Source of the DNA: Halomonas stenophila
GTDB taxonomy: Bacteria > Pseudomonadota > Gammaproteobacteria > Pseudomonadales > Halomonadaceae
Length of the DNA stretch: 64,000 bases
Assembly (NCBI RefSeq): GCF_014192275.1
Contig: NZ_JACHXR010000016.1
Location: forward strand, 25,583-89,582
Direction: 5' to 3'
The notes beneath the pieces were generated by a model. The model had not been told where the DNA came from, searched no databases, and saw only the letters and a list, made by a program, of their open reading frames with translations. Below are positions 1 through 8,654 of the stretch, in pieces; the stretch's first letter is position 1; each line of letters begins with the position of its first letter. The translations under genes and the position numbers were made by a program.

Positions 1-14
1 GGTTCCCCGTGGCG

Positions 15-2027
15 TCAGATGGTGTCACGCGGGATGGATTCGTTCCACGTGCGCGAGAATACCCGCTCGCCCCCCTCGTAGGCATCCAGGGTGGCGTTGA
101 GGTGGAAATGGGTGGGCGTGGTAGTCAACAGCGTGCGGGTGGTGGTGTCCACGCGCCAGTCGCCCCGCTCGAAATGGCGGCTGTTGACCACCTCGCCGCT
201 GACCGTGGCGTAGTCGTCGTTGGCGTAGGCATAGCGCTCGGTGACGTCATAGCCGAGCGTCAGGCCCAGGTCGTCGAGGCGCCAGCAGCCGTCGTTGTCG
301 ATGACCCTCAGGACGGCCTCGTTGGTGGCCAGGTTGAACAGCACCGTCCACTCGCGATGGGCCGGCACCAGCAGGGTGGTGGCCGGCCCCGGCGCCATGC
401 GCGGCGTGCCGAGATCGGGCAAGGCGGCATCCTGCGCCCGCGCCGGACGCGACGGCAGCAGCAGCCGGCAGCCCCGGGGATGGAGCGTCAGCGTCGCCGG
501 CAGCGGCGAGGGCCAGGCCAGCGGCCAGTACGAGGACGACACCGCCACGCGGATGCGATTGCCCACCGGGAAGGCCTGGGCGACATGGTTGAGGCGCACG
601 CGGACGCGGCAGGTCTCGCCGGGGGGCAACGGCTCGGGGCGGTCGTGCCCCTGGCGATGGCTGAGGTTGAGCAACCCGTAGGTCACCAGGGTGACGGTGC
701 CGTCGGGGCCGATATCGGACAGCCGCACGGCGACCATCGCCTGGGGGCGGTCCGCGGAGAGCTCGAGCTCGACGACGGGCTGGCCGAGGATCTCCACGGC
801 CTGCGTCAGCGGGGCGGTGTCGAAGCACAGCGAGCCGCCATCCTCCAGGCGCTGGTCGGTGGGCAGGTCGGTGCTCTCCGAATAGCTGCACCACTTGCCG
901 GCGAAGAGCCCCACGCTCAGCGGGCTGCGGATCGACAGCGGCGCCGCGTCGGGCCGTGCCACGCCCTCGTCCACCAGGCCCGCGGCCGACAGGCCGTACG
1001 CCAGGGTGTGCAGGCGACCGCTCGGCCAGCGGGTCTCGGCCACCCAGCGACCGGGACGGTCGTCGCTGATCGGCGAGACGCTGTCCTGCATCCAGGCCCG
1101 CAGCAGCGGCTCCCGGTCCACGCCGTTGTCGACCCCCTTCAGCCAGCGATCCCACCAGCGCAGGCATTCGCCGAGGAAGTCGATGGACGGGCCCGGCCCG
1201 CCCAGATGGGGATACTTGTGCCCCCAGGGGCCCACCAGGCCCTTGCGCGGGACCGCCAGGTGCTGCAACAGCCGGAACACGGTGTTGCAGTAGCCGTCGG
1301 CCCAACCGCTGACCGCGAAGACCGGGCAACGGATCGCCGAGAAGTCCTCGCAGACCGAGGCGTGGCGCCAGAAGGCATCGCGACGCTGGTGCGCCAGCCA
1401 GGTCTTCAGCCAGAGGCCGCTGCCCTCGAGGCGCTGGAACCACAGCTCGCGCCAGCGCTCGCCGACGATGGTCGGGTCCGGCGGACAGGCATTGTAGGAG
1501 AACATCACCGAGGCCCAGGACAGGTTGTCGGTCAGCAGGCAGCCGCCCATGTAATGGACATCGTCGGTGTAGCGATCATCGGAGGAGCATACCGAGATCA
1601 CGGCCTTCAGCTCGGGGGGCTGCAGGGCGGCGATCTGCAGGCCGTTGAAGCCGCCCCAGGAGATGCCCATCATGCCCACCTCGCCGCTGCACCACGGCTG
1701 AGCGGCGATCCAGCGGATCACCTCGACCCCATCGCCGAGCTCCTGGGGCAGGTACTCGTCGTGGAGCACGCCATCGGAGTCGCCGCTGCCGCGCAGGTCG
1801 ACGCGCACGCCGGCGTAGCCGTGCCGGGCGAAGTAGCCGTGGACCTGGCTGTCGCGACTGGCCCGGAAGTCCCGCTTGCGGTAGGGAATGTATTCGAGGA
1901 TCGCCGGGACCGGCGCCTGCTCGGCCCCCTCGGGCAACCACAGCTTGGCGGCCAGACGGCAGCCGTCCGACATGGGAATCCAGGTATTCTCGATGACCGT
2001 TACCCCGGCCTCATGACCGCCCGCCAT
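15..2027 (-). CDS. CocE/NonD-family serine hydrolase (paralogue A)
   Basis: A 670-residue alpha/beta hydrolase of the CocE/NonD (X-Pro dipeptidyl-peptidase S15-like) family, which hydrolyses ester or acyl-peptide bonds; the substrate cannot be read from sequence. The nucleophile elbow GISWGG, the acid in the GWADGY segment and the base in GPWGHKYPH form the catalytic triad. The C-terminal third is the jelly-roll domain of this family. The open frame runs on far upstream (about 4.4 kb), but that is antisense to the next gene. I chose the ATG at 2027 because GGGAGG precedes it and family homology begins directly after it. It is divergent from, and clearly paralogous to, the gene at 2139. Family confident; substrate unknown. 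Confidence 0.88.
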   Translation of the reverse strand: MAGGHEAGVTVIENTWIPMSDGCRLAAKLWLPEGAEQAPVPAILEYIPYRKRDFRASRDSQVHGYFARHGYAGVRVDLRGSGDSDGVLHDEYLPQELGDGVEVIRWIAAQPWCSGEVGMMGISWGGFNGLQIAALQPPELKAVISVCSSDDRYTDDVHYMGGCLLTDNLSWASVMFSYNACPPDPTIVGERWRELWFQRLEGSGLWLKTWLAHQRRDAFWRHASVCEDFSAIRCPVFAVSGWADGYCNTVFRLLQHLAVPRKGLVGPWGHKYPHLGGPGPSIDFLGECLRWWDRWLKGVDNGVDREPLLRAWMQDSVSPISDDRPGRWVAETRWPSGRLHTLAYGLSAAGLVDEGVARPDAAPLSIRSPLSVGLFAGKWCSYSESTDLPTDQRLEDGGSLCFDTAPLTQAVEILGQPVVELELSADRPQAMVAVRLSDIGPDGTVTLVTYGLLNLSHRQGHDRPEPLPPGETCRVRVRLNHVAQAFPVGNRIRVAVSSSYWPLAWPSPLPATLTLHPRGCRLLLPSRPARAQDAALPDLGTPRMAPGPATTLLVPAHREWTVLFNLATNEAVLRVIDNDGCWRLDDLGLTLGYDVTERYAYANDDYATVSGEVVNSRHFERGDWRVDTTTRTLLTTTPTHFHLNATLDAYEGGERVFSRTWNESIPRDTI

Positions 2028-2138
2028 CTCGCGCCCTCCCGACCCGATGCCGCCGGGTCCCGCCGCGAAGGCGGCCCGGCATCGTATATGCTTCAGGATA
2101 CACCGCCGCCAGCGGTGCTTGCCGGAGAGGTGAGTGCC
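2028..2138. promoter_or_regulatory. Shared promoter region of the divergent hydrolase pair
   Basis: The 111 bases between the two divergent start codons must hold both promoters. The only AT-rich patch is around 2081-2101, where GTAT and ATAC half-sites flank a TGCTTCAGG centre. This could be an operator, but I cannot name a regulator. Confidence 0.35.
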
Positions 2139-4172
2139 ATGAAGATCGTCGAGGATTTTCCCCGGGAGGTCCGGGTCATCGAGAACGTCTGGATCCCCAT
2201 GAGCGACGGGGCCCGCCTGGCGGCCCGGATCTGGCGGCCCACCGACGCGGAGCAGGACCCCGTGCCGGCCATCCTGGAGTACATGCCCTACCGCAAGCGC
2301 GACTTCACCCGCCTGCGCGACGAGCCGTTGCACCGCTACTTCGCGGGCCATGGCTACGCCTGTATCCGCCTCGACCTGCGCGGCAGCGGCGACTCCGATG
2401 GCGTGCTCCTCGACGAGTACCTGCCCCAGGAACTCGACGACGCCGTCGAGGCCATCGACTGGCTGGTCGCCCAGCCCTGGTGCAACGGCCGCGTCGGCAT
2501 GATGGGCATCTCCTGGGGCGGCTTCAACGCCCTCCAGGTGGCGGCCCTGCGCCCCGCGCCGCTCAAGGCGATCATCACCATGTGCTCCACCGACGACCGC
2601 TACCGGGACGACGTGCACTACCAGGGCGGCTGCCTGCTCAACGAGAACCTCGGCTGGGGATCGGTGCTGCTGTCCTGCGCCACCACGCCCCCGGACCCGG
2701 ACATCGCCGGGGCCGACTGGCGGGCGAAGTGGCGGCAGCGCATCGAGCAGGCGCCCTTCTATCCCCTGGTGTGGATGCGCCATCCCCATCGCGACGCCTA
2801 CTGGCAGCACGGCTCGGTGTGCGAGGACTTCGCGGCCGTGGCCTGCCCGGTGTTCGCCGTGGGCGGCTGGGCCGACGGCTACGTGAACGCCATCCCGCGG
2901 CTGCTGGCCGGGCTGACGGTGCCGCGCAAGGGCCTGATCGGCCCTTGGTCCCACGCCTTCCCCCACGCCGCCCTGCCCGGGCCGGCCATCGGCTTCTTCC
3001 AGGAGGCCATGCGCTGGTGGGATCACTGGCTGAAGGGGCTGGAGACCGGCGTCATGGACGAGCCCATGCTGCGGGTGTGGATGGAGGAATACGTGCCCCC
3101 CGCGCCGATGCATGCCGAGCGTCCCGGGCGCTGGGTGGCGGAGGAGAGCTGGCCCTCGCCGCGGCTCGGGGAGAAGACGCTCTACCTGAACGTGCTGTCG
3201 CTGGGCGAACGCCCCGACGGCGAGGACCGCATGCGCCTGGCCTCGCCGCAGACCACCGGGCTGACCGCCGGCGACTGGTACGGCTTCGGCTCGGAGGGCG
3301 AGGCGCCGATCGACCAGCGGGAGGACGACGGCAAGTCCCTGGTGTTCGACGCCGACCCCCTCGAGGAGCGCCTGGAGGTCCTCGGCGCCCCCAGCGTCTC
3401 GCTGGCCCTGGCGGTCGACCGCCCCGTCGCCTTCATCATCGTGCGCCTCAACGATGTGGCGCCCGATGGGGCCTCCGCCCGGGTCAGCTACGGCATCCTC
3501 AACCTGGCCCAGCGCGACAGCCCCGCGAGCCCGGCCCCCATGACGCCGGGCCGACGCTACCAGGTCGCGCTCCAGCTCAACGACATCGCCTATGCCTTCG
3601 CCCCCGGCCACACCCTCCGGCTGGCGATCTCGACCAGCTACTGGCCGGTGATCTGGCCGGCCCCGGAGCCCGTCAACCTGACCCTCTACACCGGCGCCAG
3701 CCGGCTCACGCTGCCGGTGCGGCCGCCGCGTGACGAGGACCACCAGTTGCGGCCCTTCGAGCCGCCGGAACGCGCCCCCATGCCCGAGATGACCACCCTG
3801 ACGGTGGCCCCCTTCCGCCGGCAGGTGGAGCGTGACCTGACGACCGGCATGTCGACCTACCGGATCTCGACCACCGGCGGGGACTTCGGCGACGCCGCCG
3901 TGGCCCGGATCGAGGACATCGACCTGACGGTCGGCTACACCATCACCAAGACCTACCGGATCCATGACTACGATCCGGGATCGGCCGAGGCGACGGTCGA
4001 GCAGATCACCACCCATCGCCGCGGTCCCTGGTCCACCCGCCTGGAGTGCCGCACCCAGTTGACCGCGACGCCCCACAGCTTCCGCATTCGCGGCCTGCTG
4101 AGAGCCTACGAGGGGGGCGACCTCTTCGCCCGCCGGGACTGGGACGAGGAGGTCAGCCGTGACCTGCTGTGA
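2139..4172 (+). CDS. CocE/NonD-family serine hydrolase (paralogue B)
   Basis: A 677-residue alpha/beta hydrolase, same family and full length as the divergent neighbour; the two share long matching stretches such as the WIPMSDG start, YRKRDF and GMMGISWGGFN. Triad: Ser in GISWGG, Asp in GGWADGY, His in GPWSHAFPH. The start at 2139 has GGAG about ten bases upstream. The frame is open upstream only because it is antisense to paralogue A. It ends two bases from the stop of the convergent ATP-grasp gene. The divergent duplicates could act on related esters or peptides; the adjacent ATP-grasp ligase makes peptide-like substrates plausible, but this is inference. Confidence 0.88.
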   Translation: MKIVEDFPREVRVIENVWIPMSDGARLAARIWRPTDAEQDPVPAILEYMPYRKRDFTRLRDEPLHRYFAGHGYACIRLDLRGSGDSDGVLLDEYLPQELDDAVEAIDWLVAQPWCNGRVGMMGISWGGFNALQVAALRPAPLKAIITMCSTDDRYRDDVHYQGGCLLNENLGWGSVLLSCATTPPDPDIAGADWRAKWRQRIEQAPFYPLVWMRHPHRDAYWQHGSVCEDFAAVACPVFAVGGWADGYVNAIPRLLAGLTVPRKGLIGPWSHAFPHAALPGPAIGFFQEAMRWWDHWLKGLETGVMDEPMLRVWMEEYVPPAPMHAERPGRWVAEESWPSPRLGEKTLYLNVLSLGERPDGEDRMRLASPQTTGLTAGDWYGFGSEGEAPIDQREDDGKSLVFDADPLEERLEVLGAPSVSLALAVDRPVAFIIVRLNDVAPDGASARVSYGILNLAQRDSPASPAPMTPGRRYQVALQLNDIAYAFAPGHTLRLAISTSYWPVIWPAPEPVNLTLYTGASRLTLPVRPPRDEDHQLRPFEPPERAPMPEMTTLTVAPFRRQVERDLTTGMSTYRISTTGGDFGDAAVARIEDIDLTVGYTITKTYRIHDYDPGSAEATVEQITTHRRGPWSTRLECRTQLTATPHSFRIRGLLRAYEGGDLFARRDWDEEVSRDLL

Positions 4173-4174
4173 CG

Positions 4175-5200
4175 TCAGGCGCCGACATCGAGGCCCTGGC
4201 GCGAGACCGCGGCCTCGAGGATCAGCCGCAGCAGCTCGTGGTAGGGATAGCCCGCCCACTCGGCCATCAGGGCCAGCTTGCCGTCCCAGTACCAGGTGGG
4301 GTTGGTGTTGGCGTCGAGCAGCCGCGGCTGGCCGTCCTCGCCCTCGCGGAAGTCGAAGCGCGCGTAGTCGCGCAGGCCCAGGCGCCGGAACAGGGTCACC
4401 GAATGGTCCACCAGCTGGCTCCACTTGACGTCATCGATCCGGGCCCGGCGGAAGCGGAGCTTGGCCCAGTAGGGCGAGTCCGGGTCCGCCTTGGAGCCGT
4501 AGGTGAGGATCGGCGGCAGCCGCGGGTCCAGTGCCGTGTAGTCGATCTCCAGGGGCGGCAGGACCGTGAAGCCGGTCGCGGGGTTGCCGACCAGCCCGAC
4601 CGTGTACTCCGGGCCGGTGAGGAAGTCCTGGATGAGGGCATCGACGACGCCGGGCTGCGCGGCCAGCCAGCGCAGGTAGGCCTCCGCCTCCCCTGGCTCC
4701 TGCACCACGCAATCCCGGGTGATGCCGAAGCTGCCGCCGCTGCTGTTGGGCTTGATCAGGCAGGGATAGATGCTCGGCAGCACCAGCGGGGCGGCGGCCA
4801 GGTCCACGTAGGTCTCGTTGGGCACGGGGATGCCCTGCCCCGCCGCCAGGGCCCGGACCAGGGCCTTGTCGGTGGTCAGGCTGATGCTCATGGGATCGGC
4901 CCCGGTATAGGGAATGCCCAGGATCTCCAGCAGGGCCGGGATATCTCGCTCCAGCTCCCAGTGGTTGCGAAAGCCGGTATCACAGAGGTTCAGGGCCAGG
5001 TCGAAGGGGGTGCCACGCAGGTCGTCGATCAGCGCGGCATGGTGGTCGAGGTAGCGGAACTGGTAGCCCTCGAGCTGCGAGAGCGCCGTGTGCAGGTGCT
5101 CGACCGCCCCCCGTTCCTCGTCGCCGAAGCGCCCGCCGACGGCATAGGCATACGGCAGCCGGGGGTCGCCCAGCACCACGGCCACTATCAGGTCTCCCAT
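4175..5200 (-). CDS. ATP-grasp ligase, D-Ala-D-Ala-ligase-like
   Basis: A 341-residue ATP-grasp enzyme resembling D-alanine--D-alanine ligases: an N-terminal preATP-grasp region, a central nucleotide-binding segment with CLIKPNSSGGSFG, and a C-terminal metal-binding loop DANTNPTWYWDG where classical Ddl has its NxNP motif. ATP-grasp enzymes of this type join a carboxylate to an amine through an acyl-phosphate. Start chosen at the ATG at 5200 because GGAGG lies six bases upstream; an ATG 14 codons further up lacks a site. Convergent with paralogue B. It is probably not the cell-wall Ddl, since it has no murein-gene context; a dipeptide or peptide-modifying role is possible. Confidence 0.75.
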   Translation of the reverse strand: MGDLIVAVVLGDPRLPYAYAVGGRFGDEERGAVEHLHTALSQLEGYQFRYLDHHAALIDDLRGTPFDLALNLCDTGFRNHWELERDIPALLEILGIPYTGADPMSISLTTDKALVRALAAGQGIPVPNETYVDLAAAPLVLPSIYPCLIKPNSSGGSFGITRDCVVQEPGEAEAYLRWLAAQPGVVDALIQDFLTGPEYTVGLVGNPATGFTVLPPLEIDYTALDPRLPPILTYGSKADPDSPYWAKLRFRRARIDDVKWSQLVDHSVTLFRRLGLRDYARFDFREGEDGQPRLLDANTNPTWYWDGKLALMAEWAGYPYHELLRLILEAAVSRQGLDVGA

Positions 5201-5377
5201 GGATCCTCCGTCGCGGCGCGCCGGCCAGGCACCGCCCGGCATGGCAAGCGATAACCGAAGTATAGCTCGTCGGAGCGCCCCTCGCGGTCCGCTCGAGGGA
5301 CGGGGAGCGATTGCGCGACTATCCGGTCAACGTCGCAGGGCGCTAGGGTAAGGAAGCAGCCTCCAGAGGGGCACACC

Positions 5378-6349
5378 ATGACACTGAGACGCAACCGACT
5401 GTGGCGCAACCGGCTGACCAACGCCGTGCAGACCCTGCTGATCATGGGCGGCCTGGCGCTCTCGCTCTCCGTGCCCGGCTACCTGCTCGCCGGCCCCGGG
5501 GGCGTGCTGATCTCGTTGACCGCGGTCGTCTTCACCACCCTGATGAGCAGCTGGATGCCCGTGCGGGTGATCCTGACCAATGCAGGGGCCGGGGTGCTGC
5601 GCCACCACCAGGCCCCCGAGCTCTACGAGATGCTCGCCCACCTCTACGCGCGCGCCGACCTGCCCATCGCCCCCCAGCTCTTCTACGTGCCCTCCCCCGA
5701 TCTCAACGCCTTCGCCGTCGGTACCTGGCGGGATGGCGGCATCGCCGTCACCGAGGGGCTGCTGAATTCGCTATCGATGCGCGAGCTGGCCGGGGTGCTG
5801 GCCCACGAGACGAGCCACCTGCGCCACGGCGATACCCGGGTGATGTCCATGGCGGCGGCCATGACCCGCCTCACCCTGTGGCTGACCCTGGTGGTGCAGG
5901 TGGCCCTGCTCGCGAGCCTGCCGCTGGTGGCCGCCGGGGAGCTGGCCTTTCCCTGGGGGCCGCTGCTGCTGGTGGCCGTGGCGCCCACCCTGAGCACCCT
6001 GCTGTCGCTGGCGCTCTCCCGCAACCGCGAGTACAAGGCCGACCTGGAGGCGGTGGCCCTCACCGGCGACCCCGAGGGCCTGGCCTCGGCGCTGACCGCG
6101 CTGGAGCGCTACCACAGCCGCTGGCTGTCGACGATCTTCGGCCGTCAGCAGCAGCCCACCGGGCTCGACTGGCTGCGCACCCATCCGCCCACCGAGGAAC
6201 GTATCCAGCGGCTGTTCGACATCGACAGTGATCTCCATGCACTCGCCCAGCATCCCGGGCTGCAACGCCACCACGGACAGCGACCGAGGATCCACCAGCG
6301 GCCCGGCCCGCAGGGGGGCCATCACTGGTTCCTGCGCCGGCGCCGCTGA
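5378..6349 (+). CDS. M48-family membrane metalloprotease, HtpX-like
   Basis: A 323-residue membrane-bound zinc peptidase. Two hydrophobic segments occupy about residues 18-62; the zinc motif HETSH (in AHETSHLRHGD) follows near residue 145, then two more hydrophobic stretches and the downstream glutamate ligand in NREYKADLEA. This order is that of HtpX-type proteases, which cut misfolded membrane proteins on the cytoplasmic face. The last 40 residues are rich in His, Gln and Arg and look like an unstructured tail. It is the last intact backbone gene before the accessory island, which begins about 40 bases downstream. Confidence 0.88.
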   Translation: MTLRRNRLWRNRLTNAVQTLLIMGGLALSLSVPGYLLAGPGGVLISLTAVVFTTLMSSWMPVRVILTNAGAGVLRHHQAPELYEMLAHLYARADLPIAPQLFYVPSPDLNAFAVGTWRDGGIAVTEGLLNSLSMRELAGVLAHETSHLRHGDTRVMSMAAAMTRLTLWLTLVVQVALLASLPLVAAGELAFPWGPLLLVAVAPTLSTLLSLALSRNREYKADLEAVALTGDPEGLASALTALERYHSRWLSTIFGRQQQPTGLDWLRTHPPTEERIQRLFDIDSDLHALAQHPGLQRHHGQRPRIHQRPGPQGGHHWFLRRRR

Positions 6350-6392
6350 GGCGCCCCGGCCTGGTCAGGCTATCGGGGCTGCGGGGAGGCGC

Positions 6393-6533
6393 TCAGCTCC
6401 GCCGCTCCTCCTCCTCGAGCTCTTGCACATTACCCATCGAGGCCAGCCGGATGTCGCGCCAGGTACGGATGGTGGGCTTGAAGGCGAACAGGGCCGAGCC
6501 GACGATAAAGCACCAGGCCACGCTCCGTGAGGG
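6393..6533 (-). pseudogene. C-terminal remnant of a YrhK-like membrane protein
   Basis: Directly after the stop codon of the next gene, and in the same frame, about 45 codons remain open; they read WCFIVGSALFAFKP followed by a charged tail ELEEEERRS. A hydrophobic WCFIIGS-type segment followed by KPTIR is typical of YrhK-domain membrane proteins. There is no start codon, so this is the 3' stump of a gene cut at the island boundary. The base composition is backbone-like. The family call rests on this short stretch only. Confidence 0.5.
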
Positions 6534-6857
6534 TCAGAGCCGCTGGATGTCGATCACGAAGCCGATGATGGGATACCCGGCCTGGCGGGCGGCCTTCTCG
6601 GCCTCCATCTGGGCCTCGAGACGGGAGATGCTGGAGGAGTGATGCTCGAAGACGGTGTCCATCTCCAGCTGCTTGGTGCGCACGGCGAGCTTGACGACAT
6701 GGCCCGTCTTCATCGCCTTGGCCGGCTGGCCGGGGTCCTGCGGCCGGGATGGGGCTCTCCTGGCCTGGGCGGGCTTGGTGCCGGGCGGGTCGGCATCCAG
6801 GAAGGCACTGATCTCCCGGGACATCTGCTCTTCAAAATCAGCGAGTTCTTCGCTCAT
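6534..6857 (-). CDS. Hypothetical protein, 107 aa
   Basis: A 107-residue soluble protein that I do not recognise. The ATG at 6857 has AGGAGCG six bases upstream and reads MSEELADFEEQM. The open frame continues upstream, but those codons lie in repeat sequence. Residues 1-20 are acidic and helical, 25-45 are rich in Pro, Ala and Arg, and 60-95 form an amphipathic, possibly coiled-coil helix (HHSSSISRLEAQMEAEKAA) ending in a hydrophobic PIIGFVIDIQRL. It is the first gene of the accessory island from the left. Confidence 0.55.
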   Translation of the reverse strand: MSEELADFEEQMSREISAFLDADPPGTKPAQARRAPSRPQDPGQPAKAMKTGHVVKLAVRTKQLEMDTVFEHHSSSISRLEAQMEAEKAARQAGYPIIGFVIDIQRL

Positions 6858-6904
6858 ATCGCTCCTATTGATGGACTCGGTGGATAGAGGTGAGTGTGCC
6901 ATAA

Positions 6905-6960
6905 GCCCTATCCAGTAGCCATCGGCCACGAACGGACTTACAGCGTAAGCTGATATAGCA
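6905..6960 (-). repeat. Island repeat, copy 1 (partial)
   Basis: Partial copy of the dispersed island repeat, recognisable by CGGCCA, a spaced CTTACAG and the right-hand CTGATATAG also found in the copies near 14.05 and 18.19 kb. Same orientation as all other copies. Confidence 0.5.
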
Positions 6961-7036
6961 CCTGCGGTAACCGGCGCCGGAGCGCAGCGGAGGGAACTCA
7001 ACACAGCACCCGTTTGGCGACCGGTTGACCGCCCTG

Positions 7037-7423
7037 TCACACCTTGACCGAATACTTGAGATCGCGCACCTCGTCTCCGGTCATGCCGCGAAAGCCCCAA
7101 CAGTGGGCTGGCTGTTCCTTGATAGTCACTTCCACATCTACCGGTGCAATACCAACGTCCGATTCAATCTTTGTGAATAACTCTTTGATCAGCGCCTTTT
7201 GGGTATCCGCTGAGCGCCCCTGCATCATATTGATCTCGATGACCGTGTAGGCGGGCGTTCTGCCACCAGGATAGTAGAAATCCTCGGCCTCCAGGGGAAC
7301 AAAGCGATGAGCCCTCTTGTCTTCCGGCATCCCCAGCACCGATTGCATGCAACCGTGGATGACGTCGGAGAGCTGTGCCTTGAGCGGATTCAGGTATTCC
7401 TTGATGCCATAAATGACAATCAC
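7037..7423 (-). CDS. Tautomerase_2-like family protein
   Basis: A 128-residue protein of the tautomerase superfamily, in the longer branch often annotated 'tautomerase family protein'. Features are the LSDVIHGCMQSVLGMPEDKRAH helix, a YPGGRTPAYTVIEI strand, the RSADTQKALIKELF helix and a C-terminal strand with EQPAHCWGF. The start is a GTG at 7423 with GCAGGAGGC six bases upstream; the frame extends further without a usable site. The mature protein would begin Ile-Val, so the N-terminal proline used as general base by classical tautomerases is absent; activity is therefore doubtful. It has its own promoter and a less GC-rich composition than the backbone. Confidence 0.7.
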   Translation of the reverse strand: MIVIYGIKEYLNPLKAQLSDVIHGCMQSVLGMPEDKRAHRFVPLEAEDFYYPGGRTPAYTVIEINMMQGRSADTQKALIKELFTKIESDVGIAPVDVEVTIKEQPAHCWGFRGMTGDEVRDLKYSVKV

Positions 7424-7453
7424 GATGCCTCCTGCAATGTGTGTATTACAGCG

Positions 7454-7481
7454 ATTATACCGCTTGCTCCACATTCGGCAA
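7454..7481 (-). promoter_or_regulatory. Sigma-70-type promoter for the tautomerase-like gene
   Basis: On the minus strand TTGCCG (7481-7476) and a perfect TATAAT (7459-7454) are separated by 16 bases, about 30 bases before the GTG start codon at 7423. Confidence 0.6.
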
Positions 7482-7539
7482 TGGGGCTGCCCCTGAGGGA
7501 ACCCTTGGATGACTGGGTTCGTGTCGTTACCATGCACAA

Positions 7540-7596
7540 TGTAGGGCTAATGTTATCTGCGTCAATCAGAACGGCTAGCTTCTTTCGTTGTTCCAT
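7540..7596 (-). pseudogene. N-terminal fragment of a NYN-domain (LabA/DUF88) protein
   Basis: An ATG at 7596 opens a frame that begins MEQRKKLAVLIDADNISP, the signature first strand of NYN-domain nucleases (metal-binding Asp in LIDADN). After these 18 codons the homology ends abruptly and the frame runs into the promoter region of the tautomerase gene. Full NYN proteins exceed 140 residues, so this is a relic truncated by recombination, not a working gene. Confidence 0.6.
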
Positions 7597-7648
7597 GGGG
7601 CTATGACCTATTGCTTGAATTAGACCCAACAGTGTAACCTTTTTTTGT

Positions 7649-8473
7649 TCATCTGCACCTCCGCGCATACAGCCGAAGAATGCCCCTGACTGTCACGTCC
7701 AGTTGACTGCCCACAGAATAATCCCCCGATACCACATAGCTGGCCCTATCTTCTGAAATCAACTTCTCAATCTTCTCTTGGGTTTTACCCTCGTTCCACT
7801 TTTCACCATCAAAAACGGCAATGCTGCACCCTCCCTGCGCTTTAACCATTTTCATGGCTGGAATATCAGTATCCCCATCACCAAAATAAATCATGCGATC
7901 GAAGGGGAACGGGCGGTCCTGGGGTTCTATGTATTCGTTTACTTTCTTATTATCCCAACTATTTTCTATCCCCTTGTTTATTCGGAACAGGTACTGGGTC
8001 TTCGTGGTGTAGTCGATCGCAACGGCTGGCCATTTGGCGAATCCGGCTTCCTCATCATAATGGTAGCGGCATCCGAATATTTTTTTGAAATACTTGGCCA
8101 CAGGCGTACCGCGAATCATCTCTTCAAGCCCACTCGATACTATGTAATGGCTGAGAGCAATACCCTGGTCGCTTGCAAAGCGATTGACCGCATCAAACCA
8201 ACCCTCAACACCCGGGAATAGGGGAATGGATTCACCATGCAACTGGAGCCTCTCGGGGCTCAATTCTGTTTGCTTGCCGACCTCGCGGGCTCGTAGCGCC
8301 AACTCGCCTAGGTAGGTGAGTATCTCATCACCATCCCGCTCATGGTTCTTTCGGTGAACTTCAGGCCAGAACTCCGCTTTATCGGACAAATCCAAGGCTG
8401 GCATCAGTCCATGTTCAGCACAATTTCCCTTTGCGAGGGTACCGTCGAAATCATAAACCAATGCGCACTGCAT
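7649..8473 (-). CDS. HAD-superfamily phosphatase, phosphoserine-phosphatase-like
   Basis: A 274-residue HAD hydrolase. Motif I is DFDGTLAKG (nucleophile Asp8, acid Asp10), motif II lies in YIVSSG, and motif III/IV is FGDGDTDIPAM. The insert between motif I and II (about residues 20-100) is a helical cap. Such enzymes dephosphorylate small phosphorylated metabolites, phosphopeptides or nucleotides; the substrate is not evident. Start at 8473 with AAGGA about nine bases upstream. It stands alone in the island with codon use and GC content below those of the backbone, consistent with lateral acquisition. Confidence 0.85.
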   Translation of the reverse strand: MQCALVYDFDGTLAKGNCAEHGLMPALDLSDKAEFWPEVHRKNHERDGDEILTYLGELALRAREVGKQTELSPERLQLHGESIPLFPGVEGWFDAVNRFASDQGIALSHYIVSSGLEEMIRGTPVAKYFKKIFGCRYHYDEEAGFAKWPAVAIDYTTKTQYLFRINKGIENSWDNKKVNEYIEPQDRPFPFDRMIYFGDGDTDIPAMKMVKAQGGCSIAVFDGEKWNEGKTQEKIEKLISEDRASYVVSGDYSVGSQLDVTVRGILRLYARRCR

Positions 8474-8654
8474 AGTTCGCTTTCCTTCTTTTCATGGATC
8501 TTGACGAAGCGGACCTCAGCCGCGGCGGAACTGCACGGCAGTTTTGGCGTCAGCTGGAGCGCCTTGTTGGGCAACCGGGGGCTGCCACCGATTACCCTTT
8601 ACCCTTGTGGCCCCCTTACTCCCGAAAAGAGCACTGCTGAGGGCAGGCCGTTGG

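Noticed and set aside
9..4424. Two very long antisense frames of about 1390 and 1470 codons over the hydrolase pair
   Set aside because: They are extensions of the two real genes into each other's antisense strand. In very GC-rich DNA stop codons are rare; the extensions lack family motifs and ribosome sites.
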